NCBI GenBank assembly: GCA_949317995.1
Contig: OX439040.1
Location: 72,451,972-72,515,971, forward strand
Length of the DNA: 64,000 nt
Direction of reading: 5' to 3'
DNA from: Acholoe squamosa
Lineage: Eukaryota > Annelida > Polychaeta > Phyllodocida > Polynoidae
A program made the position numbers and the translations under genes. Below the pieces are notes generated by a model, which was given only the letters and a program-made list of their open reading frames with translations, made no database searches and had not been told where the DNA came from. Position 1 is the first letter of the stretch. Each line of letters begins with the position of its first letter. Of the stretch, positions 1 to 11,569 are shown piece after piece.

Positions 1-105
1 AATTATACAGGCAGAAATCAGAATAAAACCAAAAGCACCATCATGTAGCAGTGCTAATGAGTCTATTTACCAGCATTGCATAGGCTTATCCACCAAATGA
101 TCCTA

Positions 106-994
106 CACTGCAAAAATGGTGTTTAGATTTTAAACATGTTTAGGTCTAAACATGTTTAAAACCTAAACATATAGGTCAGTTAGGTGTCTCATCGACTACA
201 CATTTAGGAAATAAACACTTTTATTCTAACTACATAAACGTTTAGGCTAAACATGTTTAGATGTTTAGAGTTGAAACAGTTGAATAATAGGTGTTTAGAT
301 TTAAACATAAATATGTTTAGATACTTGGATGTTGAATCCACACCAGGTAGTAGCACTACCTTTGAATGGACTATCTGCAAACAGTTATAATCAATTGTTG
401 TGTCAAATGTCCCCAAATCCCATGTTTATCATGTTTTCATTATATAGAGTGTCATGTGAATAGAAAGGGCAATAGAAAATTGACTAGATTCACCTTACAC
501 CACCATCATTAAATTAATTAGCATAAAATAATCAATAAGCCCCATGACTGACCTCTATTTGGTGTTATTCTGGAATAGATAAGGCAATGTTCTTCCTGCC
601 AAGCTGTTGTACTTTCTCAAGTTTCTCATTCTGATGCAGTACACGTATACACGTATATAGCTGTGGCTGACGTCTTTGGAGACTTTGACAAGTAAATACC
701 TGCTGATGTCCCCCCAGTAAATGAGAAAACAAACAAAATATATCTCTTTTTTTTTAATGCATACCTGTCTCCATCAAATCATTTAAACATCCAAACACAA
801 AAATTCATAAACACCTAAACACAAAAATTCATAGATATCTAAACACAAAGTTTAACCTAAACACCCACATTTCTAATCACTTGAGCTAAGCACATTGTTT
901 GAATAAACATGTTTAGGAAATTAATGTGATTACAAAAACGTTGCAAGAATATGTTTAGAATTGTGTTTAGGATCTAAACACCATTTTTGCAGTG
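106..994. mobile_element. 0.89-kb TIR element, copy 1 (TA target)
   Basis: A non-autonomous DNA transposon. It begins CACTGCAAAAATGG and ends with the exact inverse, CCATTTTTGCAGTG; the terminal repeats match for about 23 bp. It is flanked by TA on both sides (104-105 and 995-996), the target duplication expected of Tc1/mariner-like insertion. The interior is built from many short palindromic units such as TTTAAACATGTTTAGG on the left and TTCATAAACACCTAAACAC on the right. No transposase is encoded, and the short open frames inside are by-products of the repeats. Two further copies lie at 30026-30915 and 59434-60272. Superfamily assignment is inferred from the TA duplication only. Confidence 0.88.
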
Positions 995-996
995 TA

Positions 997-2430
997 GATG
1001 TGTCTCTCTTCTGAGGCCAAATTTAGGTATCACTGACCAGGGCTGCCATCACTAGTATGCAGAAGTGCCAAATATTTAATACCCAAAATCCTCTCGTATA
1101 GGATACACCTCGCGTATAGCATGTACTCTGACATTGAGGACTGGCTCGACATTTTTAAAGTGACATAACTTTTGTTCTGCCTGGTGGATTTTCAAAATTC
1201 AAAGGGCGACTGTCCTCTGAGGAAAGCATTGAAAAAACATTGGGGAGGTTTTAGGTGATGCCCTCCCCCAAACCCCCTCCCTCCATCTGGCTCTGAATTG
1301 GTCTACAAGCTGTGTCTTATACACAAGGATTTATGGCACATTGGAATAAACACAGTATTTATCATTTAGACACTGTTGTACAAATGTCACTGGGGACTAT
1401 GGTTTAACAGATAGATTCATTATCATTGAGAGTAAGTCAGCTAAAATGGTCTTAATGGTCGGTAGGTTTGCAATCAGTTGAACTGCTCCCATTTCTGCTA
1501 CTCCCTGATAGAAGCTGGTGGGTTTCACCGTGAGCAGCTCTAAAATAGAAAAAGGCAAGGTTTCCTCTGAACACTGCTGATAGGAAGCTGTATTCCTCAC
1601 ACCCCCTAGGATTATAAAACCTCACAAACCTTAGGGAACCAATATGGAGGGCAGGCCTGTGTGTCATCGTTATATCAGAATTGGTAGAGAAGTCATAGGA
1701 GATCAGCGACCTCCAGGACTGGGTAGTGCCTGAGTACTATGGGTCATGTGGGCTTAGCGAGGGTTGCCATGGATCCCAGCACTACTCATGGTCAGGGGTT
1801 TGACCTCCTTTTGGATTGCCAATGATGTCATAGACCATACACTAATTTCCCCTGTCCCTTGTACCATTGGGCATTTAACACATGGGGGTTTATATAAAAA
1901 TAGAATATAGCAAGGAAAAACAACCATATTAGGCACCAGGTGCAGCTTACAGCATTCTCCCGAAATCAGGCTGCGGCTTATATGCGGGGACAGCCTTCAC
2001 CAGAGGCATAGGAAGTGGATCTTCATTGTGGGGGGGCCCAGTAGGGGCCCCACCAAAACCTCCCTGAATTGTCGGCTTAAGCGCGATGATGCCTTTACAT
2101 ACATAGATAGAATTTTACAGAAAAGTAATTTGGAGGGAATTTTAGACATGATTTGAGGCTCAGGCCCCCATTTTACCTATCCCAAAGTTTTAGCTTCTTA
2201 TCCAATCTATTATGAATTCTTGGCAAATTTTTTGGGGGGGGCAGACATACTCAGGCCCTCCTTCCTTGGTGATAGGAGGGGCCCACCCCTGGCCCCCACT
2301 TCTCCTACGCCCCTGTACACATAGGGTTTCATAGTATGAGTGGTACCAATAGGATAATGGACGGGAGCATTTCTTCTCCTGATCGATCTGTGGCCACCTG
2401 GTGTATTGCCTCAGGAACTTCAGGGGTAAG
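997..2430. other. No gene seen; decayed repeats
   Basis: No coding signal. Positions about 1410-1570 align with 19340-19470 and 24230-24350 in the tandem duplication, so this is an old dispersed repeat copy. At 2029-2310 there are G- and C-rich runs (seven or eight G in a row at two places). Short frames here are not supported by any motif. Confidence 0.6.
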
Positions 2431-2439
2431 ATGATGTTT

Positions 2440-2960
2440 GCACCCATGGCCTAACCCTAAGGGTCACTATATCTAGGGTTAAAATGGTGAAGCATGCATG
2501 GAGAAGAAAGGAGTAGGACATAGATGTGTTAGGGTGTGGTACATATTAATGCAGAAGGGGACCCACTTCATTACTAGTCTGTCAGTTCCCTCTGTCTTCT
2601 ATTAGCTGGGCTGCAATCAGATCAAAGTCTACCTACAGGTGGTATTATTCATATCCATGAGGCATGGCTGATTACCTCTTCACAGTGGAACAGAAGTTTT
2701 ACAGTGGAGACAGATTTATCTTTGAGCAAGACGTTTCATCATCTTAACACCAGTTATTGCCATTGAAGGATGGAAGCAAACAGAAATCATCCATCTAAAT
2801 TCTGCAAAGCTTCATCTTCAATGGACACAATCACTGGCTTACCATTGTACCAGTGCAAAACCTGCTGGATTATCCTGGCCTGCGTAATGAGTGACTGTGA
2901 GGGTCATGTGGCATTCTAGGGGGTAAAATGGTGTATTTCTCTCGATACGATGCCAAGACA
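2440..2960. repeat. Dispersed repeat C, copy 1
   Basis: This stretch aligns by eye with 11570-12060 and in part with 10500-10660. Shared landmarks are the runs CTCTGTCTTCTATTA, GATTACCTCTT and CTTAACACCAGTTAT in the same order and spacing. Read on the minus strand, the best-conserved part precedes a GTAATC splice-donor-like site (exon edge near 2676). The 11.8-kb copy keeps an open frame there, while this copy has stop codons. It may be an exon relic of a duplicated gene or simply a repeat. Confidence 0.6.
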
Positions 2961-3119
2961 GTTATTTCATCATAAATGCTTGGGGCGTGGAAAAAGTGCA
3001 CAAGCAAGGGAACATGGACTAACTAGGGAAAGGGCATAGCTACTAGCACTAAGCCTTAGTGGCAGTTGGGAGGTGTTTTAAGTGATGGGATGATTGGGTG
3101 CAAATCTCCAATATTTTCC

Positions 3120-3620
3120 TGGCCGAGTAGGTGGAAAATGTTGATTCCCACTTAAGATCCAAACAGACCTAACTGAAGGTAATTTATACCAATAAAGATG
3201 CAGGTCCACTGAGTCCCATGGTGCTTACTCCTGGGTGAAACCTTTCACAATGTTTACATTTGTCACTGCTTTGCTCTACATGAACAGGACCTGACTAGAT
3301 TCTAGACCATCGTATATTGGTCATGTGTATTCTGCTTTGGCATCCAGGTTTATGATTTTTTTCCTCTGCCATTGGCTTATAAATAAATGATCACCTGAGA
3401 CAAAGAAACTGTTCTCAATGGCTAGTAGCTAAGCTAATGTAACTTACAGAGCCTTCTCATTGGCTGAGAGCCTATTGCAACAGCACCCTTGTGGAAGGGA
3501 AGTGTAGTTACTCAAGACCTTCTATAGAAGGAGTCACAATGCCTGGGGAGCTGTCATTCTCCCACTCAGTTAGTCCAAAGACACAAGATGTGATCTGAAA
3601 GGAGGATGGGTAATTTCCCT
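3120..3620. repeat. Old duplication, pairs with 17640-18160
   Basis: Landmarks such as AATTTATACCAAT, ATGATCACCTG and GTACCAATCAAG-like runs occur here and at 17.64-18.16 kb in the same order. The two blocks are diverged and contain no gene. The 17.6-kb copy is followed directly by the left edge of tandem unit 1. Confidence 0.55.
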
Positions 3621-3839
3621 CACAATCTCCCGACAGAGCACCAATCAAGTAGTGATTCCATTAGTTAACCACTGTAAAGTGTGGCATGTAGGCAATGTCT
3701 GCCGCATGACTGGTGCTATCTAACTACTTTCTCCCTCCAGCCACAGATAAGCCAGTGCGAGTTGAGATGTGTCTTGTGTGGTTTTACTATATAGAAGATG
3801 ACCCTCTGTAAAGGTACTTGGACACTTTCAGGATAGTCT

Positions 3840-4240
3840 AAGACTTGAAGCTATAAAAATATGACATAGAGCTATGCTTGCAGAATTGATCTGATGGCTA
3901 TCTATAGATGAATGAGGATAAAAATCATAAACCATAGTGATAGGATGCCTGTAATTTATAGGCCCCTTTACCATAGGGACAGGCGCTGCCCATGCAGAAT
4001 GACAGAAAGGATATGCTCTATAGTTGGGTCATGACCATACAATTTACTGTCTATATACCTCTTGACAGACCTGGCTTGCTGACCTGGGATGCCAAACCTC
4101 TTGAGAGCAAAGAGGCCTAACATTCAAAGAAGGCCACTCATGAATACTTTATGTGCTAAGCCCTTGTTGCAAATCATCAAAATTCGCAACAAGTGTTTCC
4201 TTTCAAGCATTGTATCATACTGTCTTCTGTTAAAGGCAGT
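3840..4240 (+). repeat. Dispersed repeat E, copy 1
   Basis: This is a diverged copy of a repeat of about 300 bp. It is found in the same orientation at 21960-22260 and 28090-28390, and inverted at 43940-44230, 53560-53800 and 63690-63990. The core landmark is the CTGACCTnnGnTGCCAAAC string followed by an AAGGNGGCTNNTCA-like run and a poly-pyrimidine region. No reading frame is conserved among all copies. Confidence 0.6.
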
Positions 4241-4590
4241 TGCATGAATAATTCCCAATAATTCTTTTGGGAAACTGTAAGGTACACAGATTCAACTCAG
4301 GCTCCTTGGACACTGAACATACATCAAGGATTTTTAGTATTGGTAGCACAATTATTTTCATTATGATCTGGCTCGGAAGGTTGGAGTAACACATTCAATG
4401 TACAAACTGCTAAAGCTGCCTTGCAATGGAATGTATCATTCAGTGAGGAAAAATTATTATTGCAGACAACAGCAATACACAATATATCTCACAATTATAT
4501 ATTTGATGTTGATTTTGATTATGAGCAAATAGCAGAGAGAATAGCAGTCCATTAAACAATCACACTTAGGATATTGCGGACTGTTCATGT

Positions 4591-5279
4591 ATGTCTTTAA
4601 GGGATAAATTCAAGAAAGGTTTTGCTGTAGTGCATATGAATGCCAGAAGTGTAAGAAATAAATTTACTAAGATAAAAGAAAATTTTGATAAAAGTCATAT
4701 TGACATTATTTTATTCTCAGATACATGGTTAAACCAAACTGACTCTAGTGATTTATATAGCTTCCCTAGGTATAACCTATTTCGAAAAGACAGGATCAGT
4801 ATTTTCAGGGGAGGTGGTTTATGTGCACATATGGATGAGGGATTATCATGGTCTGTAGACATGTCCAAACAATTAAATAGAACTAATGAACACATAGAGA
4901 TTCAGTGGTTGCAGTCGGCAAAGGGTACCAGCAAAAAATGTATTATTTGCAATGTCTATAGGCCTCTATCTGGTAATTTAGTGGAATTCTGTAATACAGC
5001 ACGTACTTTATTTTTGCAAATTGACAACCTAGATAGTTATGATGTATTTAATGTTAACATGCTAGCCAATACCCCAGAGAAAGAACATTCTTAGAGAAAC
5101 ATTTGATCACTTTCATTTTGTCCAACTTATAAATGAGGTAACAACTACATCAGGTACTAATACATGTATCGATTTAATATTCTCAAACTGTGACAATATC
5201 ATTTCTTGTGGACCTCTAAATATTCACTTATCTGATCATCTTCCTATCCATGTTCAAAGGTATCAAATACATGTAAAGA
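4591..5279 (+). pseudogene. AP-like endonuclease domain of the CR1-like ORF2
   Basis: The domain nicks target DNA to prime reverse transcription. The first frame, 167 codons from ATG 4591, holds VVHMNARSVRNKF (the N of the NxRS motif), ILFSDTWLN, GGGLCAHM and CNVYRPLSG. It runs into a stop at about 5094. After a frameshift the domain continues at 5100-5279 with GTNTCIDLIFSN and HLSDHLPIHV, the conserved C-terminal D and SDH motifs. Two catalytic positions look damaged: the Glu of the usual SETWL is Asp, and the usual GDFN reads NVNM. The protein is therefore inactive even apart from the frameshift. The upstream part of ORF2 is missing. Confidence 0.88.
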
Positions 5280-5323
5280 AGAATTATAGAACTTTTTTAG
5301 GCAAGTCTTATAACAATTTTGAT

Positions 5324-7821
5324 TTGGATCGCTTTTATGCTGACTTGGAAAACTGTGACTTGAATCGTTTTAACCAAAGTGAAGATCCATCTCTATGTTG
5401 GAATATATTGGAAAACATGTTGAAACTTATGTTGGATAAACAAAATCCTGTAAAGTGTTTTAAGGTTGTCGACAAACCTAGTCCTTGGATGTCTAATGAG
5501 TTACTCGAGAGGATCAATGACAAAAATTTCTTATTTTAAAATTAGCACGACGATGCATGGATATAATATCACGGCATAGAGCTCGGTTTTGTCGCAATGC
5601 TGTTAATCAGGAAATTGAATGTGCTAAAGAGGTCTATTATTCCAATTTATCTGAAGCTTATAAAAATGATTCTAAAGACTTCTGGAGTGCAATGAAAATT
5701 CTTCCATCCCGTAAAGCTACAACCAAATCCATTACTCTTACTGATGAAAATGTCCAGGTGATATCAATTGAAGATACCTCTACCTATATTAATAATTTCT
5801 TTGCTGAGATTGGACCTCGCTTAGCAAAACAACACAATAAAAATTTTAATTTTTAATGGTACGCGTTGTGAAACAGATATGCCTGATATGAATTTCACTG
5901 ATGAAGAAATCATTGTATGTTTGCAAAATATTGATGTGACCAAGTCCTCAGCCATTGATTATTTGTCAACAAATATCTTTAAGAAAGCTATGTTAAGGTT
6001 TCCACAAAAATTTATCAAGGTCATAAATTTAATCACTACTACCGGTATTATACCAGATTGCCGAAAAGTTGCCACTGTAACCCCGTTACCTAAAGGCGGT
6101 GATCCTTCAAATGTTTCCAACCTCAGACCCATTAGTGTTCTCCCTGTTCTTGGTAAAATACTAAAAAGGTTGATTTATAACAAGTTGAGTTTCCATTTAA
6201 AAAATTATGATATTTTGTCAAAATTACAAGGTGGCTACCAAAAATCTCATTCTACACTTGATTCGATATCTGTTTTGGTTGATGATGTATTAAAAAAATA
6301 GAAATAAGGCCATTTAAAAAAAATTATCAGCTTAACTGATCCGCCCGCACCATATAGAAATGGCCTCATTCTAGTTTTTATTTCAAATTTCCTTAAAAAA
6401 AACATGTAAAAATCCAGCATCCACTGAATAGTATTCTTCTCATAACAAAAAAGTTCATATCTCAGCAATTATTTTGAGTAGAAACCTAATTTAAAAAGCA
6501 TAACAATCCCCATTTATCCATCTACAATGTGAGTGTGTTGTTTACATAGGGGTAATGATCAATCTATTGATGATAGAACCCAGAAATAGTATTTTACAAA
6601 TTTATTTAGTAAATAAAAATAAAAAAGGCCCTCCCTCATCACTCTAAATCCAAATAAAAATAAATGAAAAAAAAAGCCTCCCTCCCGCACCATTTTATTC
6701 AGAAATGTATCCGCAAAGCTGAAATTTTTTTAAGTGGCCTAATGGAAATATTACACTGGCTGCCTTTATTGGTATCAAGAAAAGCTTTTGATTCTGTAAA
6801 TCACAAAATATTATTAAAAAAAAATTAGAGAAGTATGGTATCAGAAATAGAAATCTCACCCTCATAGAAAATTACTTATCTCGGAGGCAGCAATGTTCAA
6901 TAGCAAACCATGTCCGCTCTGGCAAGGCCAACCTGACGTGGGTCCACTGTTTTTTTTTACTATATATCAATGATTGTATCTCTAAAAATGATATGCATAA
7001 ACTATGCTGTACGCAGATGACTCTGTATTATGTCTCGGGAAAAAATTTAGACACTTTAGCAATACAACTTACTACAGCCTTAAACGCTTTTTCAAAATGG
7101 GTTACTGCCAATTAGCTAACTATGAATGAATCTAAAACAAAAATAATGACTTTTGCTTCTTCAAAATAATTAAACAAACTTCAGAAACCGAATATTGTCT
7201 TAAATGGTAAACAACTCATGAATGTTCTGTCATATAAATATTTGGGGGTTACCTTGGACCCAGAACTGGGTTTTGATATGTATTTGAGAATTGTAATAAA
7301 AAATGTACGCTTTAAGTCCTTGATATTGTACAAAACGAGGAAGTATCTGTCTATTGATGCAAGAGTCAGATTGTTAAAGATGCATATACCCCCAAATATT
7401 GACTATTGTGTCGTTCTTTCTTTGTGTCTTAAAACCTGCTTGGGAGTTCATTTATTAACATCAACTATCTTAGTGCATAGAGATGCAGGGGTGCCAATGT
7501 TAGAGCCAAGAAGACTACATAACACAAGAATGCTTGCCTTTAAGAGATCATTAACTGAAGATTATTATAAAGCCTACTGTGAGAATCACCAGATTTTCTA
7601 GTGCACCAGTACTGAAATATGAAAAGAGAAATTGTACATCTTATGCCAAATCACCTGAATGTCTATGCGCTCAGACTTGGAATGGTCTTGATATAGATAT
7701 TAGAAATATAAGGGATGCAGATGCATTTAAGGATGCGTCTCAACTTGCGATTTGACTTATGGTTCCTCTGCCTAGGTTGTTTCTCACTAAGAAGTACTGG
7801 TATAAACTGAGGAAGGTGTAG
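5324..7821 (+). pseudogene. Reverse transcriptase and C-terminal region of the CR1-like ORF2
   Basis: The linker frames at 5324-5539 and 5557-5856 lead into the reverse transcriptase at 5879-6301 (TPLPKGGDPSNVSNLRPISV and LQGGYQKSHSTLDS). The frame is then interrupted by a 434-bp TIR element. It resumes at about 6743 with NITLAAFIGIKKAFDSVNH; the first Asp of the usual FIDLKKAFD is Gly, and one extra A shifts the frame. The catalytic YADDS box survives at about 7009-7035, but the preceding PQGS box is destroyed. The thumb follows (SKWVTAN, LTMNESKTKIMTF), then YKYLGVTLD and the C-terminal region at 7218-7601, ending with AQTWNGLDIDIRN and a final KKYWYKLRKV near 7821. At least six frameshifts or stops make this a clear pseudogene. 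Confidence 0.9.
6307..6740. mobile_element. 434-bp TIR element nested in the reverse transcriptase
   Basis: The left end reads AGGCCATTTAAAAAAAATTA and the right end, inverted, AGGCCACTTAAAAAAATTTC, both followed by a CAGC-like run. It is flanked by an imperfect 10-bp duplication, AATAGAAATA (6297-6306) and AATGGAAATA (6741-6750). Excising it rejoins the retrotransposon between VDDVLKK and NGNITLAAFI, where the family has no gap. The interior is A/T-rich with two CCCGCACCAT runs and no transposase. The 9-10-bp duplication suggests Mutator- or hAT-like mobilisation; that is inference. Confidence 0.85.
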
Positions 7822-8130
7822 TTACCGCGCCTTCTCGAGGGTATGGGTGGGGGTATACATTAATTTTGTACTTAAAGTAAAAATTGTGCCTCCGTTGTTC
7901 CTAATAAGAATGTTATTATGATGTCAATTCTCATGATGTACGGTAGTTTATTTACATGGTCAGGTCACAACAACATTTTTAAATGACGACCTGGTCATTA
8001 ACTGTTTAGCTGCTAGTATTAAGAAATCCCCATTTTACAATGGATGAATGTTTTTGTTTTTTTTCCAAGTGTACCAATGTATACATGATGACAAACTTAT
8101 TGGCCAAGTAAAGTTTAAACTGTTCTCAAA

Positions 8131-8560
8131 AATAGGTAGGCTATAGCATAGCACACTGCATTTGCTGTGCAATTGTGTAACACAAATTGCACGTGTTTTC
8201 TACTGTGGTGATTTGGAAAAGGAGGGGGCCCCAAAGGAGGGGGCGCAACCCCTACTTTCGGGCAAATTTTTGGGTCCAAAATATGTAGTTAAACTCTTAA
8301 GTACTGGGAAAAAGGGGGGCGCACGCCTCCGCGCCCCCTCTAAACCCGCCACTGTTCTAAAATTCCAAAAATCATAATTGCCCTGCAAATATTGACCTGA
8401 ACCTGAATAATCTTCTATGCACTAGGTCTAAAGCATTGAAAGACCACGTTTCCATTGCATTTGGCTGTTCAATGGTTTGTTTAATGCAAGTACACATACC
8501 GTCTCCATTATAAAGAGAGAGGTTCACACAGGCTGGTATCGACAGAGTAAGCACGGATTG
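8131..8560. other. G/C-rich low-complexity patch, no gene
   Basis: Positions 8215-8355 contain alternating GGGGGC/CCCCC runs (for example GGAGGGGGCCCC and GGGGGGCGCACGC) that are much richer in GC than their surroundings. Two opposed short frames overlap it but have no family features. It may be the tail of an old element. Confidence 0.5.
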
Positions 8561-8564
8561 TTCT

Positions 8565-8760
8565 TTGTCCACTAAAGTGGGTCTATACAGAAAACATCAA
8601 GGCCACAAGCCTGGTATTGATTGGATCGTTGTGACAGGTCCAGGCCTTCCACGTAGAAAGCCTTCTGTGGGCAACTCACTGAGCAACATATCAAGCAGCT
8701 CTGTAAGAGGAACAACCAGTTTTGCATTCTCCCTACGGAAGAACTATTCTTTCTTTTAGC
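8565..8760 (-). repeat. Dispersed repeat, inverted copy of 42690-42790 and 62380-62490
   Basis: The run AAGTGGGTCTATACAGAAA followed by CACAAGCCTGGTATTGATT appears inverted at 42.7 kb and 62.4 kb within the tandem array. The open frames here are shared only as far as the repeat is. Confidence 0.65.
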
Positions 8761-8894
8761 ACTGGTCATTTGTTTCTTCATCCTAACCTACTACTAAAGC
8801 TGGCATTCAAAAGGTATACATTTCACATTGATCTATTTTTTACCTTTTCAAATTTTTTTTATAACAGAAAATGAGCAAGTGATCTGTCAGCTAT

Positions 8895-9325
8895 GTGCCC
8901 GCGATATACCCACGACCTCGTCATGCATATTGATATGTGCTATATGCACGACCAGGTCATGTATATAACTACCCACTAAATGCACGACCATCTCAGAAAC
9001 AGGACAGATATGCATATAAGGGTCACTTACACACACCATGTCGTGTGTATAACTACCCACTATACACACAACCATCTGAGAAACAGGACTATATTGGTAA
9101 TAGGACACAAAACAATCATCTGATGAACAGGACTTTATTGAAAAATGTAGTCCTGTGTCTTAGAAAAATGTAGTCCTGTGTCTTTTAAAAATGTAGGCCT
9201 GTGTCTTAGAAAAATGAAGTCCCATCCTGTTTCTCAATTGGTTGTGTGTATAGTGGGTACTTATACCCACGTCCCAGTCGTGTGTATAATACTTCAAATA
9301 CACACGACGTCGTTGTACGTTTATC
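8895..9325. repeat. Foldback with internal minisatellite
   Basis: The sequence around 9050-9087 (CCCACTATACACACAACC, then CTGAGAAACAGGAC) is repeated inverted at 9224-9260. Outer flanks also repeat ATACCCACGAC-type runs in both directions. The loop contains about four copies of AAAAATGTAGTCCTGTGTCT between 9139 and 9230. The many short frames on both strands are produced by this symmetry. It looks like a foldback transposon or a hairpin-forming minisatellite. Confidence 0.75.
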
Positions 9326-9661
9326 ATCGGCCGTTAGCTATGCGGTCCTGCCTGAGCATGAGGCCATTATAAACGATATGATTAAATGGAGCACATGGAA
9401 TGTCAACACCCCGACACTCAGAGCAGACAGAAAGGCACCCGTGAATGAAGGGTGTGAATATAGTCAGATGTGGTACCATTCATTGACTATGATTTTGATG
9501 TGTAGGGTCAGGAGTGTTTTTTTAAATGCAACATGACTCATGTTCTTCATAACATCATAACGCTGTGTCTTATAATATGTTAGTAGCTTTCATAGGACTG
9601 AGTGTTTTGTCTGGAGTTTCAATTACGTAAGTTTCATGCTCGGTCCATGGAGCTTTCAGGC

Positions 9662-10021
9662 TCCCACAATTCAAAATTCATAAGTGACAGTAAAGTGCCA
9701 TGCTGTTACTTCATGAAGCCATTGGCTGGGCGTGCTGGCTGAAGGATGGTAAAGAAGGGTATATAGAGGATTTTGTGTTGATCTGGAAGTAATTCTTTTT
9801 ATTTTAACACAGCTTTGACTCTTTATCAACCTTCTTGTGGTATCATGATTTTGTAATGCACAATGCCTTATTATTAACATGCTGCATACATCCTCAAAAC
9901 CTTCTGAAACCTTAAGGGGGTTATCCATGCTTAAAGAGTTAATGTTGCATATTGCCGATGTAATATTCACAGTGACATCTAAAAACATATGATGCAAGGT
10001 ATCTGAACTCATTTTTAACAC
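9662..10021. repeat. Repeat D, copy 1 (keeps an empty insertion site)
   Basis: This copy of a repeat of about 300 bp is closely similar to 29661-29940, to 29937-30023 and, more diverged, to 30918-31165. The run GGTATATAGAGGAT at about 9759-9772 is the uninterrupted version of the site into which the 30-kb TIR element inserted. The minus-strand frame of 116 codons has no family features. Confidence 0.8.
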
Positions 10022-10932
10022 TTTGACTCCCTGTACTCAAATGCATTCATGTATTATAGGACAACAGACAGTCTCAACATGAAGAACGTAGTTGTCTATT
10101 CTCTAATAATATCATTCATATATCTGCAGTAGCTAAATATCCTTCTCAGATGCTGACCAGAACGTCGGGTGCAGAGAACTGATTTGACTTAGAGAATGTC
10201 TGAGAGTTTTTTTTTGGGGGGGGGGGCAGCTTATTTTAAGAGAAAAATAATTTGAGCATGGCAGATGATGACAACTGGTTGAGGAACATGAACAAATGTA
10301 TTCATCTATCAGCATTTTTAACATATACCTATGCTATGTTTGTCATTTATACAAATGGGTGTTTGTATCTAATGTAAGACAAATGTATTTTTTCTATATT
10401 CAATGAAAACACTCACGCCGACAACTCATTTCATTAATCAAACAAAGCTCCTTAGAGCTATCATTCCATGTCATAGGATGACCTTATCAACCAGCTTTGG
10501 CTATACAACTGGTCAGTAGGAGTGTGACAGGGGGATTATGGGTTTATTACTACTCTGCCATTCTCCTCTGCCTTATAGTAGTTGGAATGTAATCAGACTG
10601 ATGGCTAATGCAGGTGGACATTCCTGCGCCTTGGAGGCATGGCAGACCAACTCATAGTGTATGAGGGATAAGGCAGGTGCTACCTTAACGACAAAGCTCC
10701 TCTTGAATGACACATTACTTTCCCCATTTCAGCTACTATTGTTTTGTTTCTTAATAGAGTATACAAGGTCAGAACATTGGCTAATGCTAGAGTTTACATT
10801 TAATGTCACTAGAACTGTAGAATGTCCAATCAGTATTACTATTGTAACCGGTGCACCCCCAGTCGTTCTATTTAGGGGGTCACTGCCCTAGATGTTGCTA
10901 TTGCTCACACCACCTATAGCAGGTGATCTCAG
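10022..10932. other. Non-coding; partial repeat C copy at 10500-10660
   Basis: No gene is seen. A run of nine to ten G follows eight T at 10207-10227. Positions 10500-10660 resemble 2555-2700 and 11690-11800 (repeat C), including the CTCTGCCTTATAGTAG and AATGTAATCAGACT parts. Confidence 0.55.
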
Positions 10933-11154
10933 CCCAGCAAATTGTCGTGAGTCCTCGTCAACCTGTGTGAAGTGGCTCACACATGTCGCTAGATGGAACA
11001 CGACGTCGTTATAGCACAAGATCACCAGGAATAGCAATTGCTATGCCACGTGAGTCTAACACACATTGGCGAAAGATGACGGAATGAGTTATCACTCAAA
11101 AAGGAGTCACCATTGATGACCAATCATGGCGACGGAAGACGACAATTTGCTGGG
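10933..11154. mobile_element. 222-bp TIR element (CCCAGCAAATTGTCGT)
   Basis: Perfect 16-bp terminal inverted repeats, CCCAGCAAATTGTCGT at 10933-10948 and its inverse at 11139-11154. The symmetry may extend a few bases outward to GATC on both sides. The interior is rich in CGTC/GACG and CAC/GTG palindromes, and no protein is encoded. No target duplication could be fixed. Confidence 0.8.
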
Positions 11155-11284
11155 AGGGATCAAATATGTGTAGCAATTTATGAGATTGCAAAAGTATAGA
11201 AACAATCGGTCAGATTAGTAAAAAAATTACCCGACCAAGGGTAGTGGAACTAGCACTATAGCAGGGAAATGGACAGCAGTGTCC

Positions 11285-11556
11285 TCCTGGAGGCCATTTC
11301 TTAATGTACTACGACTGCACACATGCACTACAATTTAAAACTACCAAGAATAAGTCAGGCTATCGCAGATGAGACCCTACGACTCCTCTGTACGATCAGC
11401 AGCTATGCAGTAATTACATAAGGATTTGTAGAGCAGTCATACTGATGCAGACATTAGTTATTACTAGTGCATAATACTGTAATGGCATTAACTTAAGGCT
11501 TCTCACTACGACTTGAAGGACAGCAGTCGTAGTGTGTTAAGAAATGGCCTCCTGGA
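11285..11556. mobile_element. 272-bp TIR element (34-bp arms)
   Basis: The left end at 11285-11318 starts TCCTGGAGGCCATTTCTTAA and reaches ACTACGACTGC. The right end at 11523-11556 is its inverse with three mismatches. The interior is non-coding. It lies 130 bp from the previous TIR element, between two repeat C fragments, so it may have been inserted into repeat C. Confidence 0.8.
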
Positions 11557-11569
11557 CTGTGTAGTGATG

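Larger units (their letters stand above)
4591..8130 (+). mobile_element. CR1/Jockey-like non-LTR retrotransposon, 5'-truncated and broken
   Basis: ORF2 of a non-LTR retrotransposon can be followed across all three frames: endonuclease (4591-5279), linker (5324-5856), reverse transcriptase (5879-7110), thumb and C-terminal region (7110-7821), then a probable 3' untranslated tail to about 8130. No ORF1 or CCHC protein is visible upstream, so the copy is probably 5'-truncated. It carries many single-base frameshifts and a 434-bp DNA transposon inside the reverse transcriptase. The domain order and the motifs HMNARS, SDTWLN, SDHLPI, NLRPIS, KAFDSVNH and YADDS place it in the Jockey superfamily (CR1/L2/Crack type). 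The exact clade cannot be fixed by eye, and the 3' boundary is uncertain. Confidence 0.92.

Noticed and set aside
106-994. TTTAGG/CCTAAA motifs suggesting a telomere relic
   Set aside because: The motif occurs within palindromic units of a TIR element, not as a tandem hexamer array.
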